Source: CAYZJD01 sp964478455 (lineage in GTDB: Bacteria > Acidobacteriota > Terriglobia > Bryobacterales > Bryobacteraceae). Taken from it: a stretch of DNA of 7,722 bases. The stretch is taken from the NCBI GenBank assembly GCA_964478455.1, contig CAYZJD010000223.1, forward strand, positions 1-7,722, in the 5' to 3' direction. Shown here one piece after another: positions 1-7,600 of this stretch. Position numbers and translations under genes: made by a program. Each line of letters starts with the position of its first letter. Position 1 is the first letter of the stretch. The notes beneath the pieces are model-generated. The model was not told the origin of the DNA, did not search any database, and saw only the letters and a program-made list of their open reading frames with translations.

Positions 1-94
1 GGCTGACGCTTCCACAAGAGTGAAGAAGTAGGGCCCGGCCGTCCAGCGGTCCGCGCGGGCGGGCGCACGGTGTCCCAGAGATAATGATCTTGGG
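1..94. other. Left-edge region with no assignable gene
   Basis: Two weak readings compete here. On the + strand, frame 2 gives nine codons (ADASTRVKK) and then TAG at 29-31, which could be the tail of an upstream gene. On the minus strand, a frame is open from an ATG at 108 to the window edge (36 codons) and contains WTAGPYFFTLVEASA. That stretch vaguely resembles the start of the first repeat in exported FG-GAP/ASPIC (CRTAC1-like) proteins, which often neighbour TPR genes in Acidobacteriota. However, that ATG would overlap the start of the rightward TPR gene, and the frame shows no signal peptide. Neither reading is strong enough to call a gene. The rest of the stretch is GC-rich spacer before the TPR gene. 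Confidence 0.4.
80..85 (+). promoter_or_regulatory. Possible -10 element (GATAAT) for the rightward TPR gene
   Basis: GATAAT matches the TATAAT consensus at five of six positions. It lies in an AT-rich patch within an otherwise very GC-rich upstream region. It ends nine bases before the ATG at 95, so transcription would begin at about 92 and the mRNA would be almost leaderless. I see no convincing -35 hexamer 16-18 bases upstream. The call rests on one hexamer and its position and is tentative. Confidence 0.25.
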
Positions 95-1192
95 ATGCGC
101 GCGCTCATTCGGATCGCCTGTCTGCTCCTGTCGGCAGGCTCGATTTCCGGCCCTCACGCTCGGCAGGCCAGCCCAGCCGGCGAGGTCGAGCGCCTGCTGC
201 AACTGCACCGGCAATCGCCCGGCGATTGGAAGGTCTGTCATCAGCTCGGGCTTGCCTACACCCAACTCCAGCAACTGGAAAAGGCTCTCGAGTTCTATCA
301 GAAAGCGGTCAAACTGTACCCCGAGTTCCTTCCCGCCCGGAAAAACTCCGCCGTCGTCCTCTGGTTTCTCAAACGCAAGCAGGAGGCCGAACAGCAGTTC
401 CTGTCACTGGTGAAGCTAATACCGGGCGATCCCGTTCCACACCTATATCTTGGCCTGGCGGCGCACGAGCGCGGCGAATTCCCGGCGGCGAAGGCTCATT
501 TCGACAAGGCCGGCGATCTGGCGACAGGCAATCCCGAAGTGCTCCCCGCCGTTCTCGAAAGCTATCTCGCTTCCCACGACGACTCGCTGCCCGCGCGCTT
601 GCTGGGCCGACTTCAGGAGGCGGCGAAGCCCGATCCACAGCTTACCTTCGCGGCCGGCAGCCTGTTCGGCCGGTACGGCAAGCATCGGGAGGCGGTGGCA
701 TGCCTCGAGAAGATCGTGGCCGTCAACGCCGCTGGAGCGAACGTGTATATCGCGCTCGGCGAGGCCTACGACAAGCTCGGCCTGGCCGAGAAGGCGTACG
801 CGTCTCTGGCGAAGGCGATCGAGATGGCACCGCGGTCCGAGGACGCGTATCTCGCACTGGCCGGCTTCTCCACCGCGCACCAGAACAACGAGTACGCCTT
901 AAAGATCCTGAACACGGGGCTGGAGAAGGTCCCCGATTCACCCAGACTGCTGCACCAGCGCGGTGTTGCCCTGGCGCTGCTCGGCAACCAGGAGGAGGCG
1001 GCGAAGAGCTTGCGGCGCGCGAGCGGCTTGGATCCCGCGTGGGCCGACCCGCTGCTGGCCCTTGGCGTCTCGCTGCTCGAGCGGGGCCGTTACGACGAGG
1101 CGGCGGATTCGTTTCGGCAGGCCGCCCGGACCGCTCCCGAGGATTTTCGCGCCGAGTACCTGCTCGCCACCGCTCTCAAACGCACCGGTGAT
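95..1192 (+). CDS. Exported tetratricopeptide repeat (TPR) protein, 3' end lost in assembly gap
   Basis: The 366 visible residues start with a basic, hydrophobic leader (MRALIRIACLLLSAGS) that looks like a Sec signal peptide cleaved around residues 18-22, so the protein is probably periplasmic or secreted. The rest is helical TPR solenoid. Units are visible at about residues 44-77, 78-111, 112-145, 216-249, 283-316 and 317-350, with the usual small/large pattern (for example LGLAYTQL, LGEAYDKLGLAEKA, LGVSLLERGRYDEA) and a Pro near the end of each unit. Residues 146-215 look like degenerate repeats. TPR arrays bind other proteins; the partner cannot be told from sequence, and no enzymatic domain is visible. 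ATG 95 is chosen because it gives the signal peptide; ATG 84 is in another frame. There is no clear Shine-Dalgarno sequence. Coding stops at Asp366, directly before the Ns, so the full length is unknown. The repeat order resembles that of the convergent TPR gene on the other side of the gap. Confidence 0.88.
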
Positions 1193-1292
1193 NNNNNNNN
1201 NNNNNNNNNNNNNNNNNNNNNNNNNNNNNNNNNNNNNNNNNNNNNNNNNNNNNNNNNNNNNNNNNNNNNNNNNNNNNNNNNNNNNNNNNNNN
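1193..1292. other. Assembly gap: 100 Ns
   Basis: This is a run of exactly 100 undetermined bases. That length is a common placeholder for a scaffold gap of unknown size, so the true distance between the flanks may differ. It removes the 3' ends of two convergent TPR genes. Reading frames that appear to continue through it join a gene on one strand to the antisense of a gene on the other and should be ignored. Confidence 0.98.
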
Positions 1293-2827
1293 AGCACCCG
1301 GGCTCTCTCGGCCGCTTCGCTTTCCGCCCGCAGCTTCCGAAACAGGTCCATCTCCTGCTTCGCTCGCTCGCGATCGCCGAGTCGCTGCAAGGCCAGGCCC
1401 AGACGGTAGTGCGCCGAAGCGAGCCCGGGGCTCAGTTCGATGGCTCGCTCCAGGTGCTTCACCGCCTCTTCGTCCTTCTCGGCGATCATGCCGAGCTGAA
1501 CGTAGGCTTCGGCGAAATCAGGCTTGAGCCTCACCGCCTTCAGCAAGTGGACCCGCGCCCGCTCATACGTGCTCTGACCCTCCGACTGCGAGCGCAGGTA
1601 GAGGATCGTTCCGTAATGGTAAAGCGCCCACGGATCATCGGATTTCCGGCCGAGATAGGCTTCGAACGCCTTGGCTACTTCCGGCTGGAGCGACTGGGCC
1701 GACTCGTACGCGTGGCCAAGGAGATAATACGCCTCGCTGGCCGAAGGCTCCAGGCGGACGGCTTCAAGCAATGCCCGGACCGCCTCTTCATACCGGCCCT
1801 CCAGATACGCGGCACAGCCGGAACCAAGATGCATCCGCCAGGACTTCGGAAGATCGCGGACACCGGCGCTGAATTCGGTGGCGCCGGTCGCGGCCCCCTC
1901 CATCTCAACCAACGCCGCCGCGTAGTCGAAGCGGTAATCCTCGTTGCCAGGCTCCAGTTCAGCGGCCCGCCGGTAGGCCGCCAGCGCCTCCTGCGGCCGT
2001 TTTCGCGCAGACTCCACTTCCGCCAGGAGGTTGTACGCCTCCGCGCTGCGTGGGCCGGTCAAGAGAGGCTGCAACGCCCCGGCCGCCCTGTCGGGCTGCG
2101 ACGAGCGAAGGTACGCCAAGGCGAGGTTGTAGGATGCGCCGCGGGATTCAGGGGAGGCCTGCCGGATTCGCTCCAGGATCGGGATGGCGCTCGCGTACTC
2201 CCCGTGCATCGCCAGCATGGTGGCCGCCTGAAGAAGCCGGGGATCACGGACATCGACCAGAGAAACAAGCTTGCCGGCGGAAGCCGCCGCCTCCTGGCTT
2301 CGTTTGAGCAGCAATTGGCACTCGAGGACGCCGATCAAGGCAGGCACGTCCTTCGGCTCGGCCCGGTGCACGCGCTCAAACCGCGGAAGCGCCTCTGCCG
2401 ACTTGCCTTCAAGCAGCGAGATGAGTCCCAGGTTGTAAGTTGCCGAGAGGTTCGCCGGGTCCAGTCTGAGCACCTCCTGAAAGGCCCGAGCGGCATCTCC
2501 TGCCCGCTTGAGCTGGAGATACGTCGAGCCCAGATAGGCGTGGGCGCGAGGATTGGCGGGCTGCAACGCCGTCGCGTTCCGAAAGCGCTTCTCGGCCTCT
2601 TCGAACTGGTTCTGGGCCGTGGCCACCAGCCCGAGCATGATCTCGGCGTCGCCGAGGCGCGGATCCATTTCGAGCGCCTTCAAGGCGGCCTGGCGCGAAC
2701 GCTCCCATTGCTGCTTCTGGAACTGCTGCCACGCCTCCTGGAGCCACGCCTGTGCGTCCTGCGCGGAGCGGGCAGCCGGCGCTTGGAGAAACAATGCGAA
2801 GAGCAGCGCGAGGGCAGTAGGCAACAT
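1293..2827 (-). CDS. Exported tetratricopeptide repeat (TPR) protein, 3' end lost in assembly gap
   Basis: Counting from a GTG at 2830, 512 complete codons are visible before the Ns. A GTG at 2830 and an ATG at 2827 are adjacent; ATG is preferred, though neither has a clear ribosome binding site. The N-terminus (MLPTALALLFALFLQAPAA) is a typical Sec signal peptide with an APA cleavage site near residue 19. About a dozen TPR units follow, for example at 60-93, 94-127, 128-161, 263-296 and 471-504, with motifs such as YNLGLISLLEGKSAEAL and YRLGLALQRLGDRERA. The unit near 438-468 is about four residues short in its inter-helix turn (LGMIAEKDEEAVKHL). The final visible part, a basic helix with FRKLRAESEAAERARV, resembles the C-terminal tail of acidobacterial TPR proteins, so probably little is missing. 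The gene follows the GH123-like gene by about 29 nt and is likely co-transcribed with it. The role is probably a periplasmic protein-binding scaffold; the partner is unknown. Confidence 0.88.
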
Positions 2828-2837
2828 CACCGCGACT

Positions 2838-2860
2838 GTAGCATGCCGGGCGTCTGCTAC
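2838..2860 (-). repeat. Short inverted repeat across the GH123-like stop codon
   Basis: GTAGCA (2838-2843) and TGCTAC (2855-2860) are perfect 6-bp arms separated by 11 nt. The arm at 2855-2860 contains the TAG stop of the upstream hydrolase gene (2857-2859). The other arm ends seven bases before the GTG of the downstream TPR gene. In minus-strand RNA this could form a small hairpin between the two cistrons and affect translational coupling. There is no T-run, so it is not a canonical terminator. A repeat this short may be chance. Confidence 0.3.
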
Positions 2861-4647
2861 CGGCCGGAGCCGTTGTCCAGGCGGTTCAACTCAACCAGGA
2901 GTCCGTTGACGATCCGGCGCGCCTCCTCGATGCGTGAAGGCGCGGTGTCGCGCGGCGTGCCGGTGCGGTCGAACTGTTGGGTCGCCAGATCAACTGCCCG
3001 GGCGAGGTCTCTCTCCCCTCGCTCGACGGTCTCCGCGTGCTTTCCCGAAGCCCGCAGCCGGTCGAGTTCTTTCCGGGCGACGCGCAGGCACTCGTAGTCC
3101 TCCAGTCCCTCCCGCAGCATCTCCCACCGGATGCTGTCCACGGGACCGTCCGGACCGGGGTAAACGAAGAACATGTCTCCGGACCACCACTTGAAGAACG
3201 GCTGGTCCCACAGCGTCTCCGGCCAGAAATTCCAGGCCCAACGGATGTAGCCATCGAAGCCCCATTTCCACACGATCCAGCCGAGGTACCTCGATTCCAG
3301 CGGTTCGGAGAACAGAAACGTGTTCGGATAGTATGGGTAGACGGCGGTGTAAAGCAGCGTCCGCTTGCCGGCCTTCCGTCGCGCGGCGATGTCCGGGAGC
3401 GCCGCCGGCGAGCCGGGGCTGTAGTGCCCGTAATAGAAAGCCATCTCCCTCGACTCGGCCATGTGGCGGCCCTTCTCGTCTCCGCCGCTGATCATCAGCT
3501 TCAAGTCGGGGGCCACCCGGTGGAAGAACGGAACAACGCGGTCCAGCACTTCGCTCTTGATCTCATCGAAGGCCAGGTACGTCTTGTCCAGCCAGCCCTT
3601 GGCCCGAAGGTGCTCTTGAAATGAGCGGGCGAAGTCGCCCCACACCGCTTCGTATTCCGCCGAGCCGGCTGGCAGGCGCAGCTTGCGCCGTTCACCGGAT
3701 TGCGTGTCGGTGTAGATGAGCATCGAGTGGTCCGAGCCCGGCTGCACCAGCGGCGACCAGGATTCGATGTGGTCGCCGATGCCCGCCCGCAGGCACAGGG
3801 AAACGAACCGGTCGAACGCCTCGAAATCGTATGACATGCGCTTGGCGCCGCCGGGCTTCCATTCGCCGGGACATTTCCATTCCACCAGGCTGCGGACGGC
3901 GAAGCCGGTGTCGCCGGCCCACGGGTCGTCCACGATGAAAGCCGTGATCGTCTTCTGGCCGTGCTCCGCCAGGTTCCACACATATCGCTCCAGTTGCCGC
4001 CAGTGCTCCTCTCCCCACAGCGGCAGCTTGTTGAACCTCGCCACCGACGACGGGTCAACCAGGATGTTGAGGTAGCAGTGGAAGCCGGGGGGATCCGGCA
4101 GGCTCACCGGCAGGACCTCAAGCGAGACCTCGAACGTGGCCCCCGGAAACCCGTTGCGCACGATGTCGATCTTGCCCCTGTAAACTCCCGAGCGTGCTTC
4201 CTTGGGTACCTTGAGATCGATCCAGACGCCCTGGCTCTGATAGGGACGCAGCGCGACCGAATCGGTGGGCCAGAGCGGATCGGGCGTGTACTGGGCGTTC
4301 TCATCGACCGGAATCAGCCCCGGATAGCGGACCCGGAAAAGGCTTGACGGCAGCCGGTCACCCGACGATGAAACCAGATCGCTCGTTTGCGCAGATAGGC
4401 GCTGAACCGGCAGCGGACCGCGCACCCCGAGCTGCACGACGACATGCTCGTTCAGACAACCCTGTAATTCGATCTTACGCTTCGCCAGGTCGCGTCCGAA
4501 GCTGCTCGGATAAACGCGCTTGTGGGGGTCCGCCACCCAAGCTTGAAAGTCCTCCTCCCAGGCCGGCTCGGGCCGCCCGATCCATTGCGCCGAGAGGGTA
4601 CAAATGCAACAGAAGGCGGGCAGAAATCGAACCAGCTCGCCGAGCAT
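2857..4647 (-). CDS. Secreted GH123/DUF4091-like glycoside hydrolase
   Basis: The 596-residue protein is close to the usual length of family members. A short signal peptide (about residues 1-20, ending CTLSA) predicts export. Residues ~25-182 look like the N-terminal beta-sandwich of the GH123 family. Residues ~185-485 form the likely TIM-barrel catalytic domain, with family-like stretches such as AEHGQKTITAFI (227-238) and YLAFDEIKSE (357-366). The adjacent Asp361-Glu362 fits the Asp-Glu pair that characterised GH123 N-acetyl-beta-galactosaminidases use for substrate-assisted hydrolysis. The segment from 497 to 520 (PGPDGPVDSIRWEMLREGLE and following DYEC) is the family's C-terminal signature and leads into a helical tail. 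A tryptophan/tyrosine-rich stretch at 451-490 probably lines the sugar-binding cleft. Family membership is well supported. The substrate is not: many DUF4091 proteins are uncharacterised, so beta-GalNAc cleavage is only a hypothesis. The gene lies 48 nt after the TonB receptor and ~29 nt before a TPR gene, suggesting one transcript. Only a weak AGAGA precedes the ATG. Confidence 0.85.
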   Translation of the reverse strand: MLGELVRFLPAFCCICTLSAQWIGRPEPAWEEDFQAWVADPHKRVYPSSFGRDLAKRKIELQGCLNEHVVVQLGVRGPLPVQRLSAQTSDLVSSSGDRLPSSLFRVRYPGLIPVDENAQYTPDPLWPTDSVALRPYQSQGVWIDLKVPKEARSGVYRGKIDIVRNGFPGATFEVSLEVLPVSLPDPPGFHCYLNILVDPSSVARFNKLPLWGEEHWRQLERYVWNLAEHGQKTITAFIVDDPWAGDTGFAVRSLVEWKCPGEWKPGGAKRMSYDFEAFDRFVSLCLRAGIGDHIESWSPLVQPGSDHSMLIYTDTQSGERRKLRLPAGSAEYEAVWGDFARSFQEHLRAKGWLDKTYLAFDEIKSEVLDRVVPFFHRVAPDLKLMISGGDEKGRHMAESREMAFYYGHYSPGSPAALPDIAARRKAGKRTLLYTAVYPYYPNTFLFSEPLESRYLGWIVWKWGFDGYIRWAWNFWPETLWDQPFFKWWSGDMFFVYPGPDGPVDSIRWEMLREGLEDYECLRVARKELDRLRASGKHAETVERGERDLARAVDLATQQFDRTGTPRDTAPSRIEEARRIVNGLLVELNRLDNGSGR

Positions 4648-4661
4648 GAGTGAATCTCTGA

Positions 4662-4692
4662 TTGTAGGGCAGGCCGGCGGCCTACCCTACAA
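4662..4692 (-). repeat. Strong hairpin (14-bp arms, 3-nt loop) between receptor and hydrolase genes
   Basis: Arms at 4662-4675 (TTGTAGGGCAGGCC) and 4679-4692 (GGCCTACCCTACAA) are separated by GGC. They differ at one position. Read as + strand RNA this is a C-A mismatch; read as minus-strand RNA it is a U-G wobble, so the stem is unbroken only in the direction in which the flanking genes are transcribed. It begins three bases after the receptor stop codon and ends 14 bases before the hydrolase start. No T-run follows, so it is not a classical intrinsic terminator. It could be an attenuator, a 3'-end stabiliser giving unequal expression of the two genes, or a dispersed REP-type palindrome. The outer GTAG recalls the GTAG head of REP elements associated with RAYT transposases. 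It also overlaps the hydrolase leader. Confidence 0.75.
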
Positions 4693-4695
4693 ACT

Positions 4696-7600
4696 CTACC
4701 AGATCAGCTTGAGGCCGAATTGGATCACCCGGCCGGCGGCGGCGCTCCGCAGGCGGCCGAAAGTGCCCGAGTTCACCGCGGTCCTGACGCTCCCGAAGTT
4801 GACCTGGTTGAAGGCGTTGAAAAACTCCGAGCGGAACTGCACCTTCAGCGGCTCACGGACGATGAAATCCTTGAGCAGGCTGAAATCGCTGCTCGAGGAT
4901 GCGGGGCCGCTGATCAGGCCCCGGCCGGCATTCCCGTAAATGCCGCGCGGCAAGTCGTTGGTGGGGATAAACGCGTCCGTGTTGAAAAAGTGCTCCACCA
5001 TCGCGCCACGGCTCGAGTGATCGATCACGATGTCCTTCACGGTCACGCCAGGCACCAGCATCGCGTGCTGGTCGCCGAACGTTCCGTCCAGCGCCACGTC
5101 GTCGCCCATGATGAAAGTGAGCGGCAGGCCGCTCTGCACGGTGTGAATCCCGGTAAGGGTCCAGCCGCCGAGCAGCGTGTTTGCAGCCGGATTGGCGAAC
5201 TTGACCGGCGGTGTGTAAAGCCAGGAGGCGACAAACGCGTGCCGGCGGTCCCAATCTGATCGCCCGCGCTCGTCGCGGAGGTCAAATGGATTCGCCACCG
5301 TGGCGCCGAGGTTGTCGGTCGAACTCGAGTCAATCGACTTGGAAAGCGTGTAAGCTCCGATGACAGTAAGACCATCGGAAAACCGCTTGGTCACTTGCGT
5401 CTGGAAGCTGTGGTACCAGCTTCGGAAGTCATTGCCTAGCAGGAACCCGATCGGACTCAGGATTCCAGGCTCGAAGATCACCCGGTCGTTGATGTTCTGG
5501 TCCGACGGCGGAGACCCGTCTCTGGCGGAAGGCCGGAACGCCGCGGGATTGTACGTGCGCAGCGCCTCGATCTTGATGCCGATCTTGCCGGCGTACGCCG
5601 TCTCCACCATCAGCGTCGGCGTGAGCTGGTGCTGGACGGACAGATTGAACGACTGGATGTACGGCGTTCGCAGCGACTGATCCGTGAACACCCCTCCGAT
5701 CGGCAGCGGGAACAGCGGGCAGTCGTATCCTGGGTACGCGTCGATCTTCACACACCCGAACTGCGCGGTGGTCTTCACCGGAGGCGGCGTTAGCCCAAGG
5801 GAGCCGTACGGATCTTCGATCCGGCCGCTATAGATGTTCGAGAACCCCGCAAACGGCGGGTTCTCCTGCGCCAGCGAGTCGGCGTTCACGCTCTCATAGA
5901 ACAGGCCGTAACCGCCGCGGACGCTCGTCCTTCCATTGCCGAACACGTCCCAGGCAAAGCCGAAACGGGGAGCGAAGTTGTTCAGGTCGTTCGGAGCGAG
6001 GCCGCGCGGCACGTCCCCCGGGAACAGGACACCGATCGGCGCGTCCGGGACAACCCGGGACTGCTGGCCAGGGACGACGGTCGTGATCCGGTCGTCCTTC
6101 TCCACCCAGGGCAGGTAGGGCTCGTACCGGATGCCGAACGTCAGCGTCAAGCGCGGCGTCACCTTAAACTCATCCTGGAAGAATGCCGAGTGCGCGAGCG
6201 TGCGCCCGTCGGTGTCGCGGACACCGAAGTTGAGCGAGAGGTAGTCGAAAGCTCCCAGCATGAAGTCAGCCACCGGATCGCCGGAGCGAGCGCCGGTGAA
6301 GCCAAACCCAGGCGAGCCGATGAACACCTGCCGGAATTGAAGCCGCATCGTTTCCCAGCCGAACTTGAAGCTGTGGCGCCCCTTGATCCAGCTCAACGTG
6401 TCGCGGAACTGGAGGTTCTTGCTGTAGAAACGAGTCGTGAAGCCCGAGCCGACCACAAAGTTCCCGCCGACGTCCACGGTGACCGACCCCGTCGGCAGGT
6501 ACTGCGGCATGTTGATGCCCAAATCAATCGGATCGATCGTCCTCGTCTGCACCTGGTCCGAAGGCGTATTCAAGTACGTGAACGCGAATTGATTCAGCAG
6601 CGTGGGGTTGAAGGTGTAAGTATCGTTGACGACGAGGTGGTAAGTGTCCTGAACGAAACTCTCCGAGATGTAGCCGGGCACGTTGCCGGTTGAGAACGGG
6701 TTGGACCGCGTGTTGTGGTCATGGAAGAAGCTGCCGAAGATGCGGTGAGCGCTCGACAGGTTCCAATCCCCCCGGGCCATCCACGTGTCGCCGCGCCGCG
6801 GGCTGGCGGCCAGCGAGGTGACCAGGCCCGTGGGCGACTCCGGCACGAACTGGAGGAAGTTCTTCGCCACCGGGCTGATGCAGCCCGCTAGAATCATGTT
6901 GCCCTGGACGCAGGGCCGGCCGGTCGAGTCGGTGAACGGCTGCCCGGTGAGTGCGTCCACCGGGTTGGTGATGTCGTAGCCGAGGCCGGTGAAATCGCCG
7001 TTCCGCTGCGCCGTGCTGGGTACCAGCGCCTCAATCGTGTCCGCCTCGCGGTGATCGCGCAGCCCCTGGTAGGATCCGAAAAAGAACAACTTGTCCCTGA
7101 TGGCCGGCCCTCCGGCGGCCACGCCGAACTGATTCTGCTTCTGGTCGGCCACGCGGGGGCTGAAGAAGTTCCTCGCGTTCAAGTCGCTGTTCCGCAGGAA
7201 CTCCCAGGCCGAGCCGTGAAACTCGTTGGTCCCGGCCCTGGACACGACGTTCACCTGCGAGCCGGGGTTCCGGCCGTATTCGGCCGCGAAGTTGTGGGTT
7301 AGCACGCGCACTTCCTGCACCGCGTCCGGCGGCGGGTAGTTCATCCCCGTGTTGCGCGACGGGTTGTTGAAGTAGCCGCCGTTGAACGTGAACAGGTTCA
7401 TGTTGGGCCGGCCCCCGTTGACGTTCATCTCGGGGCCGCCGCGCGCATCGCTCATCTGCTGCGGCGCGTAGACGCCGAGCACGCCGGGCAGGATGCGGGC
7501 CAGCCCGATCACGTTGCGCCCGTTCAGCGGCAGATCGACCACACGCCGGTCGTCCACCAGGCCGGACATCGTGTGCGAGGTGGTGTCCACCAGCGGCGCG

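Noticed and set aside
226..1191. Alternative + strand frame of 321 codons inside the TPR gene
   Set aside because: It is an Arg/Gly-rich shadow frame; the overlapping frame from 95 has a signal peptide and clear TPR units.
938..2830. The minus-strand TPR frame continuing through the Ns to 938
   Set aside because: Beyond the gap the frame runs antisense to the + strand TPR gene and gives a low-complexity Arg/Gly/Ala-rich sequence with no TPR pattern. The true C-terminus lies in the gap.
95..3097. A single + strand reading frame of about 1000 codons across the Ns
   Set aside because: Only 95-1192 is real coding sequence. After the gap the frame is the antisense of the minus-strand TPR gene and of the end of the hydrolase gene, and the protein loses all TPR character. 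It stays open because the DNA is GC-rich and few stops arise in antisense.
1293..3097. About 600 stop-free antisense codons opposite the minus-strand TPR gene as a possible overlapping gene
   Set aside because: There is no start with a plausible leader, no recognisable domain, and an amino-acid composition typical of antisense shadows of Ala/Leu/Glu-rich helical proteins.
4662..4692. The hairpin as a standard Rho-independent terminator
   Set aside because: Neither strand has a T-tract after the stem, and the element also lies in the leader of the next gene of the same operon.
4720..5259. + strand open frames opposite the TonB receptor and hydrolase (for example 4720-5259, 6190-6693, 2977-3624)
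   Set aside because: These lie within strongly supported minus-strand genes, have shadow-like composition and show no motif of their own.
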